The position numbers were made by a program, and so were the translations under genes. From positions 1-38,793 of the forward strand of contig CALWLK010000057.1 of the NCBI GenBank assembly GCA_944381505.1: a stretch of 38,793 bases of DNA, in the 5' to 3' direction. The first letter of the stretch is position 1. Each line of letters begins with the position of its first letter. Below the pieces are notes generated by a model that was given only the letters and a program-made list of their open reading frames with translations, did not search any database and was not told where the DNA came from. Below are positions 31,412 through 38,793 of this stretch, piece by piece. Source of the stretch: an uncultured Lachnospiraceae bacterium (GTDB taxonomy: Bacteria > Bacillota > Clostridia > Lachnospirales > Lachnospiraceae).

Positions 31412-32272
31412 TTATAGGGAAGCTCCCGCAGATGGAGCATATATCACCCTGACCGTGTTTTCCACAGGAATCTCGGGCATTTCAGGCGTCTCGATTTCAG
31501 GGAGGCTTTCAGCCTCATCCTCCGCAAAAGCCCTGTAATACTTCTCAAAATTTCCCTCTGTATCAAGGAGTATCCACGTTCCCCCCTCCACATAATTTCT
31601 CATGACGGTTGTCATGTCCGCTTCGGGAATTGCTATACATCCACCCGTGTTAATGCCCATGGAGCAGTGAAGGAATATGGCTGAGCCGAGGCCCGGAGTC
31701 CCCTCGAAATTATATCCCGTGTCTATACAATAATTGTAATATCCGCCGTAGTCGGAGAGGTGCTCGGAGCTTCCTCTGTTAAAATCCGTGTAGGAGCTCG
31801 TGCTCACAAGCTTGTTGTACATAGGAGAGGCGCTGTCTCCGTTCCAATAATATGAGCCGTCAACCTTCAGATAATTCTCGGGAAAGCCCTCCATGGGATC
31901 CGATATCCCGAAGGGGGTGTTCATCTTAAAGAGGCCGCAGGGGGTCTTCTCATCTCCCTCCACAGTCTTTCCCATGCCCTTCCTTCCTATAAGGCCCTCG
32001 TCAGTTGACATGATAAGGGAGCATGCCCTTTGGCCGCTCTCATCAGCGGAGACATCAAACATACTCACCTTGGCCGAAAGCCCGCGAGCCTCCACCGTCA
32101 CAAGCCTCACGGCCTCCTGAGGAAGGTCAAGACGGGATACGTCCACGCTTCCGTTATATACGGGAGTCTCTGAGCCTTCTGCGGCGGAGCCTGCCGCGGC
32201 AAAGGCTGCGCAGGGGGACAAAAGCGCGCATGAGAGCAGAGCGCATACAAATGACAATATTCTTCTCTTCAT
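31412..32272 (-). CDS. Secreted L,D-transpeptidase (YkuD domain)
   Basis: The 286-residue protein has a cleavable signal peptide (MKRRILSF..., likely cut after AAFA). Its YkuD domain (~55-238) should form 3-3 peptidoglycan crosslinks or attach proteins to the wall. The catalytic pattern is His202, Ser204 and Cys212 in SAIFLHCSMGINTGGCIAI; the EKTPCGLFKM motif (108-117) is typical. The usual Arg after the Cys is replaced by Ala. The C-terminus is rich in Glu and Pro. GGAGG ten bases before ATG and a TTAACA-N18-TACAAT promoter give its own transcription. Confidence 0.9.
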   Translation of the reverse strand: MKRRILSFVCALLSCALLSPCAAFAAAGSAAEGSETPVYNGSVDVSRLDLPQEAVRLVTVEARGLSAKVSMFDVSADESGQRACSLIMSTDEGLIGRKGMGKTVEGDEKTPCGLFKMNTPFGISDPMEGFPENYLKVDGSYYWNGDSASPMYNKLVSTSSYTDFNRGSSEHLSDYGGYYNYCIDTGYNFEGTPGLGSAIFLHCSMGINTGGCIAIPEADMTTVMRNYVEGGTWILLDTEGNFEKYYRAFAEDEAESLPEIETPEMPEIPVENTVRVIYAPSAGASL

Positions 32273-32343
32273 AAATGAAAACCCTCCGAAAAATGTAAAT
32301 CGCCGCTTAAGGCAGCGTTAAATTCATCTCAAAGTCTTTTTTC

Positions 32344-32373
32344 ATTGTAGCATATTTCATGCGCTTATGTTAA
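32344..32373 (-). promoter_or_regulatory. Predicted promoter of the L,D-transpeptidase gene
   Basis: On the minus strand TTAACA (32373-32368) and TACAAT (32349-32344) are 18 bases apart, about 70 bases upstream of the ATG. Confidence 0.5.
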
Positions 32374-32422
32374 GATTAATCCAAGATTTTTTGAGAAAGG
32401 AAAGCAGCCGCTTAATTATAAA

Positions 32423-33418
32423 ATGCCCGGATTTACCACACATTACATCATGGGGATGAAGGCCTTCAACGACTTTCGGACCTCGTCTCTGAAGCTCATC
32501 ATCGCCAAAAACAGGTACATATATCAGCTCGGCCTTCAGGGCCCGGACATCTTCTTTTACAATCTCCCCCTCATAAGGCACAGAAACCACAAAAACGTGG
32601 GAATGTACATGCACGAGACCCATGTGAATCTTTTCTTTGAGAATTACATGAAGCGCATAGGGGAGCTGTCCTCGAAGCGCCAGCGGGAGATGGCCTGCGC
32701 GTATTTTGCGGGAGCCATGTGCCATTACATAGGCGACTCTATATGCCACCCCTATGTATACGGGCGTATAGGCCACGATCCGAAGCTTCGTTCCGGGCGT
32801 CAGAGAGATACTCAGGCTCTCCACGCCTCTCTGGAAAACGACATAGACGCCATACTTTTATTCAAATACAAAAAAAAGCGGCCCTCCCAATTCAATCAGG
32901 CGGCCACTATCTCCCTGAGCGGACTTGACACTCAGTTCATCTCAAGGTTCCTCTCAAAGGTCATAAATGACACCTACTATTCGCCCTCAAAGCCATCATC
33001 GAGGACAAACTACAAGGTGACCCAGCAGCTCGTCTCAAGATCCATCTGGGCTATGCGCATAGGCTGCCGAGTCATCTCGGACCCCGAGGAGAAGAAGAAA
33101 AGGAAGATAAATTTCTTTGAGCGCCATGTTTTAAAGGCCCCTGTCATATCCAGCAAGCTGGTGACAGACGTGATATCCGACATGAAGTGGGCCTTAAACT
33201 CCAACCATGAGACCTGGACAAATCCCTGGGACAACGCCTACGCCTCTAAGGCCTCGTTTCCCGAGCTCTTCATGCGCTCCCTCGCAAAGTGCAGCGAGTG
33301 CTACTATCTCTTCAACGAGCTCACGGAGAAAAATTTCCCTTGGGCGAGGGATGATATGTCCCCGCTTCTCTCCGCGCTTGGCAACTTCTCCTACCACAGT
33401 GGCCTTGACGTAGGATAA
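32423..33418 (+). CDS. Zinc-dependent phospholipase C-like protein
   Basis: The 331-residue protein resembles the zinc-dependent phospholipase C/S1-P1 nuclease fold. Likely metal ligands are in TTHYIMG (His7), GPDIFFYN (Asp42), MHETH (His64, His67) and the CHYIGDSICHP segment (His101, Asp105, His109). No signal peptide is seen, so this family member is probably intracellular. Length fits. The ribosome binding site is weak, AAAGGA about 20 bases before ATG. The C-terminal half, with KTNYKVTQQ-like basic patches, is unassigned. Divergent from the transpeptidase gene. Confidence 0.82.
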   Translation: MPGFTTHYIMGMKAFNDFRTSSLKLIIAKNRYIYQLGLQGPDIFFYNLPLIRHRNHKNVGMYMHETHVNLFFENYMKRIGELSSKRQREMACAYFAGAMCHYIGDSICHPYVYGRIGHDPKLRSGRQRDTQALHASLENDIDAILLFKYKKKRPSQFNQAATISLSGLDTQFISRFLSKVINDTYYSPSKPSSRTNYKVTQQLVSRSIWAMRIGCRVISDPEEKKKRKINFFERHVLKAPVISSKLVTDVISDMKWALNSNHETWTNPWDNAYASKASFPELFMRSLAKCSECYYLFNELTEKNFPWARDDMSPLLSALGNFSYHSGLDVG

Positions 33419-33427
33419 AAAAATCAA

Positions 33428-33495
33428 AAGCCTCATAAACGCCCTGCTCAGTCAGAACGCAGGCTAAATTCCTTCGCAGAGCGTTTATGAGACTT
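33428..33495. terminator. Large branched palindrome between convergent genes
   Basis: An 11-bp perfect outer stem (CTCATAAACGC / GCGTTTATGAG, 33432-33442 with 33481-33491) extends, with one mismatch, to 14 pairs. Inside it is a CCTGC / GCAGG stem (33443-33447 with 33459-33463). On the minus strand the outer stem is followed by GGCTTTTGATTTTTTT, so it probably ends the radical SAM/BCCT transcript; it may also serve the phospholipase gene. Confidence 0.6.
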
Positions 33496-33527
33496 ATTTA
33501 TATCCCTTTCCATTTTTTTAAGCTTGT

Positions 33528-34457
33528 TTATATCCCCTCCAAGTCAAAGGGCGGTGTGTACTCCTCCTTTGCGCTTTGGCGCTCCTGCATATATCCCTCT
33601 GTGAGACCGAGCCTCACAGCCTCCTTAACCACGCTGTCGTACTCAAAGCTCGTGACTCTTCTGTTCAGCTCTCTGTATTCTCCCGCCTTGTGGAAGGGAG
33701 TGTACTGGCTCATGAGGCTTATGAGGTATCTGCCCCTCGGAAGCCGCTTTGCCATATGTCTCAGGATCTCTATGGAGTCCTTCCTGTGGGAGGGGAGCAC
33801 CATGTGTCTCACTATCACTCCTCTTTTTAAGGTCTCTCCCTCAGGAGGGGTCTTCATATTTTCCGATCCCTTCTGCTCTATCATGCAGGCTATGGCCTCC
33901 ATGGCTGTCTCAAAGTAATCCCTCGCCTTTGAATACTTTTCGGAAAGCTCCCGGCTGTAATACTTAAGATCGGGAAGATATATATCCACATAATCCTTAA
34001 GCCTCTCTACAGTCTCAACTCTCTCATAGCCTCCGCAGTTATATACGACAGGTATGTGCAGCCGGTCCTTTGCAAGGTCGAGGGCTCTCAAAACGCCCTC
34101 GAGATAATGGGTGGCTGTCACAAGGCTTATATTCTCCGCTCCCTTTTCCTGAAGCTCAAGGAATATCTCCGAGAGCCTCTCGGGGCTTATCTCCCTGCCG
34201 AAGCCCTCGGCGCTTATTTTATAATTTTGACAGTAGCAGCATTTGAGGGTGCAGCCGGAGAAAAACACCGTGCCGCTGCCGCCCTTTCCGCTTATGCAGG
34301 GCTCCTCCCACATGTGAAGGGCCGCTCTCGCCGCCTTTATCTCCGTCCCCGCATTACAAAACCCTCTCTCACCAAGGTTCCTGTTTACTCTACATCGCCT
34401 CGGGCAAAGCTCGCAGCTTTCGTAATACCTGAATTGCTTTTCCCCGGATCCCGTCAT
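33528..34457 (-). CDS. PflX-like radical SAM protein
   Basis: The 309-residue protein is of the pyruvate-formate-lyase-activase-like COG1313 group. It has N-terminal cysteines (Cys15, 18, 22, 34) and the radical SAM CxxxCxxC motif (Cys69, 73, 76) in FFSGCTLKCCYCQN. Relatives lack a proven substrate; activation of a glycyl radical enzyme is a guess and no such enzyme is nearby. The ATG overlaps the BCCT stop by four bases, so translation is coupled. The end is marked by the large palindrome. Length is normal. Confidence 0.9.
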   Translation of the reverse strand: MTGSGEKQFRYYESCELCPRRCRVNRNLGERGFCNAGTEIKAARAALHMWEEPCISGKGGSGTVFFSGCTLKCCYCQNYKISAEGFGREISPERLSEIFLELQEKGAENISLVTATHYLEGVLRALDLAKDRLHIPVVYNCGGYERVETVERLKDYVDIYLPDLKYYSRELSEKYSKARDYFETAMEAIACMIEQKGSENMKTPPEGETLKRGVIVRHMVLPSHRKDSIEILRHMAKRLPRGRYLISLMSQYTPFHKAGEYRELNRRVTSFEYDSVVKEAVRLGLTEGYMQERQSAKEEYTPPFDLEGI

Positions 34458-35974
34458 TTCCCGCTCTCTCCGTGATCTGTATATTTTTTTCCGTCCTTAA
34501 AAAAGCTCGCTGTTATGAGGATTATCACTATAGCTATGGGAAATGCGGCTATTATGGAGACCGTCTGAAGGTTCGCCATCCCCGACTCCGAAAAAATGAG
34601 GGCTATGGGAAGCATTATGAGGAGTATGGCCCAAAAGAGCTTCATTCCGGAGGAGGCGTCCCCGTCCTCCCTCATCTCCTTATAGGAGTAGGCCGAGGCC
34701 ACCAATGTTATGGAGTCAAAGGAAGTGGCGTAAAATGCCACCATTGACACAAGGAGTATGACGTACACTATCTGAGGAAGCGGCAGTGTGTTTATGACCG
34801 CTATTATAGTTTGATAGAGATCTCCTCCCGCCGCATATATCCCCATCACGTCAAGCCTTCCGTGTACCTCAAGCCCCAGAGAATAGTTTCCGAGGACTAT
34901 GAAGGATATGAAGGTGGAGCACAGCCCGAAGATATAGGCCCCGAGCACCACCTGCTTTACTGTCCTTCCTCTCGATATGTTTCCCATGAAAAAGGGAGAG
35001 GCCACGCACCACACCATCCAGTAGCACCAGTAAAAAATAGTCCAGTTCTGAGGGAAGGAGGAGCTCCTTAAGGGGTCTGTCCTCGTGCTCAGAAAAAGGA
35101 AATTCTGAGCGAGGTTTCCCACAGCGGAAAATCCTGTCTCAAGGATATATCTCGCCTCTCCCCCGAACAAAAACACATATATCAGAAGAGCGAAAAAGAC
35201 GTACATACATATCTCCGCCAAAAACTTCACGCCCTTCATGCCCTTTAAGACCGAGACAGTGTACACAAGGCAGGTGACTACAAGTATAAGTATGGTAAGC
35301 CACGTCCCTCCCTCTATTCCTGTGAGCTCCGATATGGCCTCGGACATGAGGGGAGTCGCCAGTGAAAATGTGGTGGCCGTCCCCGCCAAAAGCGCAAACA
35401 CCGCAAGTATATCAATGAGCTTTCCCGGAAGCCTGTCTGTGTACTTCCCGAGAACGGGCCTTACGGCCTCCGAATATTTCTGCTTCCTGCAGCCCCTCAC
35501 GTGCAGCATGAAGCCGAAGCAGGCGGCCAGAGTGGCGTAGAAGCTCCATGGAATGGGGCCCCAGTGGAAGAGCGGTATGGTGGAGGCCCAATCCTGCACC
35601 GAGCCCAGCTCCGATATGTAGGGCTCATTGGCGTAGAGTATCCACTCGCACAGGGAGTAAAAGAGTATGTCCGCGGCAAGGCCCGAGGTAAACATCATTG
35701 CCCCCCAAGTAAAATTGGAGTAAGCGGGCTTCTCCTCAGGCTTTCCCAGCTTTATCCTCCCGTATTTGGAGAAGGCGATATACATGGATACCAAAAACAC
35801 ACCCAAGCCCACTATGAGATAATAAAGCCCCAGCTCGTCCCCCAGAAATCCTCTTATATAGGAAAGGACGGCTCCCGAACCCTCCGGATCCACAACAAAC
35901 AGGATGCAAAGTATCAGTATTATGGCAAAAGGTATGGCCGTGGTAGCCGGATCTATGTTTCCGAATCTCTTCAT
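34454..35974 (-). CDS. BCCT-family betaine/carnitine/choline transporter
   Basis: The 506-residue membrane protein has about 12 helices and BCCT signatures: HWGPIPWSFY (~147), a WTIFYWCYWMVWC segment and NISRGRTVKQVVLG (~320). BCCT carriers import quaternary ammonium compounds by Na+ or H+ coupling, or exchange them. The usual GIGIGLMFW-like early motif is diverged (TSGLAADILFYSLCEW), so the substrate may differ. GGAGG seven bases before ATG supports the start. A promoter with an 18-bp inverted repeat drives it together with the radical SAM gene. Confidence 0.92.
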   Translation of the reverse strand: MKRFGNIDPATTAIPFAIILILCILFVVDPEGSGAVLSYIRGFLGDELGLYYLIVGLGVFLVSMYIAFSKYGRIKLGKPEEKPAYSNFTWGAMMFTSGLAADILFYSLCEWILYANEPYISELGSVQDWASTIPLFHWGPIPWSFYATLAACFGFMLHVRGCRKQKYSEAVRPVLGKYTDRLPGKLIDILAVFALLAGTATTFSLATPLMSEAISELTGIEGGTWLTILILVVTCLVYTVSVLKGMKGVKFLAEICMYVFFALLIYVFLFGGEARYILETGFSAVGNLAQNFLFLSTRTDPLRSSSFPQNWTIFYWCYWMVWCVASPFFMGNISRGRTVKQVVLGAYIFGLCSTFISFIVLGNYSLGLEVHGRLDVMGIYAAGGDLYQTIIAVINTLPLPQIVYVILLVSMVAFYATSFDSITLVASAYSYKEMREDGDASSGMKLFWAILLIMLPIALIFSESGMANLQTVSIIAAFPIAIVIILITASFFKDGKKYTDHGESGK

Positions 35975-36045
35975 CTCTCTCCTCCCCGCGTCTGTATTTT
36001 CAGCTCGTCTTGTTCAATTTTTAAATATTTTTATAAATTTTGAAC

Positions 36046-36074
36046 ATGATAGCACCGAAGCTATCTGATGTCAA
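36046..36074 (-). promoter_or_regulatory. BCCT promoter with operator-like inverted repeat
   Basis: On the minus strand TTGACA (36074-36069) and TATCAT (36051-36046) are 17 bases apart. A perfect GATAGC-N6-GCTATC repeat (36048-36065) overlaps the -10 and spacer, a classic position for a repressor site. The repressor is not identified. Confidence 0.65.
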
Positions 36075-36350
36075 GTTTATTTACACTTTTGAGTACGATT
36101 AAATAAACAACTAAAAAAGAAATGATTCGGAAAGCTCCGACCGGAAAAGCTTCGATCCTCTCTTCATTAATCCGGAGCTTAAATATTACGATATTATGAT
36201 ACATACATTTATTTATATATGTATGCATTAAATATTTGTAGTCAATAATATGTATATTTTTATATAAAATATACTATATTTTGTATCTTTTTAAGCCTGT
36301 TTTTGTGATTTTTCTATAAAAAATTTTTGACATTTTGTTGAATATTGGTC

Positions 36351-36379
36351 TTGAAAACAGGTCCGCAAATTCATATTAT
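36351..36379 (+). promoter_or_regulatory. Predicted promoter of the permease operon
   Basis: TTGAAA (36351-36356) and TATTAT (36374-36379) are 17 bases apart, 46 bases upstream of the ATG. Confidence 0.6.
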
Positions 36380-36424
36380 GTACCCACAAATAAATCGGCA
36401 ATTTCATTTGAAAGGAGTACGAGT

Positions 36425-37984
36425 ATGAAAAGATTGGCAATTGTAGGCTCCAGCGGCGGCAATCTCTACAATCAGGGCGGAAACGACCCCCATGGCATGA
36501 TGAAGGAGATATTTACCCAGGCAAAGGCCGCAGGAATTGAAGTGGGCTACATTCAGTTCATAGGGACCACCGGTTCCATGGACACCATCTCGGAGGACGC
36601 CAAGGCAAAGCTCTACTACCTCGAAAACGGCGAGGTAAAGGAGTCTCCTGAAGCAAGCCTCAAGGAGATAAACGAGCTCTCCGCAAAATATGACGAGGAG
36701 CTGGCATCCCTCATAAGAGACGGAAAGATCGACGGAATGATGCTCATGAGCTGCGATCCCAAGGGAGTGAACAACAAGGCTCTCACAGCGGCAGCAGAAA
36801 AGCAGATACCCATCGCAGGTACCGGCGGAACCTCCATAGCGAACACACAGGCTCTGGGATGTAAGGTAATTGCGGCCTCAGGAACCACAGGAACCACAAA
36901 CAGGACAAGAGCCATCTCCGCAGTGGCTGCTCTCTCAAAGGAGTGGGGACTTAAATTCAGCCCCGTCATCGGTTCCTCCGGAAAGGACAAGGTTCAGGAA
37001 GGCAATGTGTGGAAGAGGATCAATTTCAGGGGTATAATGATGGCGTCGATGCCGGGCTTCATAGCCATGGCCCTCTGTCTTGCCTTAAGCAAACTTCCCG
37101 GCCTTGCAGGCCTTGAGGACGTATTCAACAACCTGGTAAGCATCCTTCCCATAATCCTCGGCGCCATAGCGGCAAAGCAGATCTCGGGACTTGACGAGGT
37201 GGGAATCGTTGCAGGTATCGTTGCGGGAAGTATGTCCACAGACGGCGGCATCATCGGCGGCTTGGCAGCAGGTATAATCGCAGGTGTTCTGGCCTACTAC
37301 ATCATAAACTTCTGCTTCAAGCATAACGTGCCCGGCACCACTGCAAACATAGCGGCAGGCGGTCTTTCGGGACTTATAGCAGGCTTTGTGGGAATGTTTG
37401 CCATAGCTCCCGTTGCCCTTCTCATAGGAAACGGAATAAAGTCAGCCATAGACATGGCCCTTGCATTCAACCCCGTACTTGCGGGAGCGGTATCAGGCTT
37501 TGCCATCTGGTTTGCCATCATGGGAGGCGTTTACCACGCGGCCATACTCCCCATAGTGCTCCTTGAGATGGAGTCGACAGGCTACAGCTTCCTCGGAAGC
37601 ATAGATATGATGTGCATGGTAATGGTCTGCGCAGGCATACAGCTTGCAAACATAATAAAGCCCAAGAAGCAGTCCGACAGAGTGGCCTGCATACCCAACC
37701 TGTTTATAAACCTTGCCTTCGGAACCTTTGTTGAGGCGGCTTATCCCTTCATGTTCTCCAGCAAAAAGGTCTTTGCGGGAACCATAGCGGCAGCCACCAT
37801 ATCAGGCCTCCTCGTAGGTCTTCTGGGAGTAAGGGGAACAGCCTATGTACCCTCTTTCATGGCCCCTCTTATGGCAAATGAAGGTCATGCCGTTCAGACC
37901 GTCATCTGCATGGTAGCTGCAGTGGCTCTGGGCTGTGTATTCACAATGGTTGCAAATGCGACAGATAAGTCAAAGGAGGAATAG
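36425..37984 (+). CDS. EIIC-like sugar permease fused to an unassigned N-terminal domain
   Basis: The 519-residue protein has a soluble N-terminal ~200 residues that looks like a Rossmann-type fold (start RLAIVGSSGGNL, later GTGGTSIANTQALG and ASGTTGTT), then ~310 residues of about ten membrane helices. The membrane part shows PTS-EIIC-like spacing: GLAAGIIAGVLAYYI, then FGTFVEAAYPFMF (compare the EIIC LGITEPI), then GVRGTAYVPSF. No EIIA or EIIB phosphorylation domain, with its His or Cys, is seen. AAAGGAG seven bases before ATG fixes the start; an upstream TTG start would be spurious. The N-terminal domain may bind a nucleotide or phosphosugar; this is a guess. Confidence 0.78.
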   Translation: MKRLAIVGSSGGNLYNQGGNDPHGMMKEIFTQAKAAGIEVGYIQFIGTTGSMDTISEDAKAKLYYLENGEVKESPEASLKEINELSAKYDEELASLIRDGKIDGMMLMSCDPKGVNNKALTAAAEKQIPIAGTGGTSIANTQALGCKVIAASGTTGTTNRTRAISAVAALSKEWGLKFSPVIGSSGKDKVQEGNVWKRINFRGIMMASMPGFIAMALCLALSKLPGLAGLEDVFNNLVSILPIILGAIAAKQISGLDEVGIVAGIVAGSMSTDGGIIGGLAAGIIAGVLAYYIINFCFKHNVPGTTANIAAGGLSGLIAGFVGMFAIAPVALLIGNGIKSAIDMALAFNPVLAGAVSGFAIWFAIMGGVYHAAILPIVLLEMESTGYSFLGSIDMMCMVMVCAGIQLANIIKPKKQSDRVACIPNLFINLAFGTFVEAAYPFMFSSKKVFAGTIAAATISGLLVGLLGVRGTAYVPSFMAPLMANEGHAVQTVICMVAAVALGCVFTMVANATDKSKEE

Positions 37985-37987
37985 ATT

Positions 37988-38793
37988 ATGATATACAATG
38001 ATATGAAGAGAAAGATGGAAGCAAGCATGGCAAAGGTCCACAGGGCCCTTGAGAAGGGTCACGGACACACCATATTGAGCACCGGCATCACAGGAGATGA
38101 CTCAAGGCTTGCAAAGGCTGTGGTTGACGCAGGCGTAACCATGCTCGAGCCCAATCACCCCGCTTTAGTCCTTGCAAGAGGATACAAGGGCATCACCTCA
38201 ATGCATGAGGCGGAGCAGGTGAGACACGAGATAAGAGTCGAGCAGATGGCGGAGGTCACAAGAGGCGTGAGAGCCGTATGTGGAAAGGACGTATATATAA
38301 CAGTGGGCATACCCGGAGGCTTCACTGAGGTGGTTCCCAAGATCATCACAGATGAGGAGTTTGAGCTCATGTCCACCAGCGGCGCCGACGGACTCCACAC
38401 ACACAAGTCAAGCCTTAAGGACCTTGAGGAGCTGGTTAAGAAGGCTCACTACTACGGTCTCTGCGTTGACGCCTACATCGGTCTCCCCACAGACCTCCAC
38501 ACCTTCGGAATATCCGCTGAAAAGCCCGAGGAGGTTGCAAAGGTTGCAAAGCAGATGGAGGAAGTGGGAACTGACATGATAGGCCTTATGACAGGAATGA
38601 GCTACGAGGGAGTCGAGGCAGGACAGATACCCGCAGTCCTCAAAGAGCGTCTCTGCGCAATGGTGGAGGCTGTAAAGGTTCCCACTCTCGCAGAGGGCGG
38701 AATCAACCTCACAAACTATGAGGCCTTCAAGGATACCGGAGTAAACATCCTTGTAATAGGAACATCCATCGACAAGATGGTGGAGAAGGCCGC
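37988..38793 (+). CDS. TIM-barrel-like protein, cut by window end
   Basis: The first 268 residues are visible and the frame is still open at the edge. It lies 3 bases after the permease, with AAAGGAGG inside that gene's end as the ribosome binding site, so the two are coupled. It has a TIM-barrel look: GITGDDSRLAKAVVDAGVTMLEP, TVGIPGG, LHTHKSSL, and the phosphate-binding pair EGGIN (~236-240) and VIGTSI (~256-261), as in phosphosugar epimerases and related enzymes. The substrate is probably a phosphorylated sugar imported or made near the permease. Family not identified. Confidence 0.8.
   Translation, partial: MIYNDMKRKMEASMAKVHRALEKGHGHTILSTGITGDDSRLAKAVVDAGVTMLEPNHPALVLARGYKGITSMHEAEQVRHEIRVEQMAEVTRGVRAVCGKDVYITVGIPGGFTEVVPKIITDEEFELMSTSGADGLHTHKSSLKDLEELVKKAHYYGLCVDAYIGLPTDLHTFGISAEKPEEVAKVAKQMEEVGTDMIGLMTGMSYEGVEAGQIPAVLKERLCAMVEAVKVPTLAEGGINLTNYEAFKDTGVNILVIGTSIDKMVEKA

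Larger units (their letters stand above)
35975..36424. other. Long AT-rich divergent regulatory region
   Basis: No gene is visible. It holds the BCCT promoter (36046-36074), two direct repeats with the pattern CGGAAA(A)GCT[CT]CGA (36128-36140 and 36142-36155), and an 8-bp inverted repeat (AAGCTCCG at 36132 / CGGAGCTT at 36173). Further on come a 7-bp AT inverted repeat (ATACATA 36199 / TATGTAT 36218) and the permease promoter (36351-36379). Confidence 0.55.

Noticed and set aside
38535-38555. TTGCAA repeats near 38540 as another XRE operator
   Set aside because: The spacing is 3 rather than 8 bases and it lies inside a coding sequence.
5199-38793. Many long open frames on the opposite strand of real genes, such as 13960-14973, 16103-17011, 22260-22532 and 25137-25573
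   Set aside because: They lie wholly opposite genes with clear protein family matches, lack ribosome binding sites and have unlikely compositions.
1-38793. CRISPR arrays, tRNA, rRNA, integrase or transposase genes
   Set aside because: I found no regularly spaced repeats, RNA-gene structure or recombinase-like frames; short inverted repeats are explained as terminators or operators.

Overview
The window looks like a chromosomal segment of a low-to-mid GC Clostridia-type Firmicute, possibly a Lachnospiraceae relative. The evidence is the block recA-recX-rny, a SpoVB/MurJ-type flippase, MEP-pathway ispE, strong AGGAGG-type ribosome binding sites and anaerobe-style enzymes (a PflX-like radical SAM protein and a molybdenum hydroxylase). 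There are no rRNA or tRNA genes, CRISPR arrays, transposases or integrases that I can see. Species cannot be named from this sequence alone.

Bases 1-11,860 form an accessory, visibly AT-richer region. It starts with a six-gene minus-strand operon (5065 down to 187). Five of its proteins carry eight four-cysteine zinc ribbons between them, joined to TM2, YARHG, YbjQ-like or plain membrane parts. The sixth is a secreted protein sharing a C-terminal domain with the 589-residue member. A divergent small XRE regulator (5199-5435) sits beside a perfect 32-bp palindrome, the probable operator. Next come a small membrane protein and a tightly packed, very AT-rich four-gene cassette (10565 down to 6102): a membrane protein with an HNH/HNN-like motif, a small membrane protein sharing its C-terminal motif, a coiled-coil tail-anchored protein with three repeats, and a CbbX/SpoVK-type AAA+ ATPase. 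A WYL-domain regulator lies directly upstream. This cassette is the best candidate for an undescribed system, possibly defence-related. A second copy of the XRE-type palindrome (TTTGCAA-N8-TTGCAAA) lies upstream of the WYL gene and may link the two halves of the region.

Bases 11,861-20,770 hold a PHP-domain phosphoesterase, a diacylglycerol-kinase-family lipid kinase, a SpoVB-like flippase, a two-subunit molybdenum hydroxylase whose large subunit is broken by a one-base frameshift, RNase Y and RecX. The hydroxylase pair has its own promoter followed at once by a hairpin and T-run, which suggests leader attenuation. RecA follows at 20,796-21,833.

Bases 21,900-29,500 are a complete RND efflux locus: a TetR regulator with paired operators over its promoter, an HlyD-type adaptor, an RND pump and two TolC-like proteins. 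TolC-like proteins are notable in an apparently monoderm host.

Bases 29,506-36,000 carry a GntR/FCD regulator, ispE, a secreted L,D-transpeptidase, a zinc-dependent phospholipase C-like protein, and a BCCT transporter overlapping a PflX-like radical SAM protein. The window ends with an operon of an EIIC-like permease fused to an unfamiliar N-terminal domain, followed by a phosphate-binding TIM-barrel-like protein cut by the window edge.
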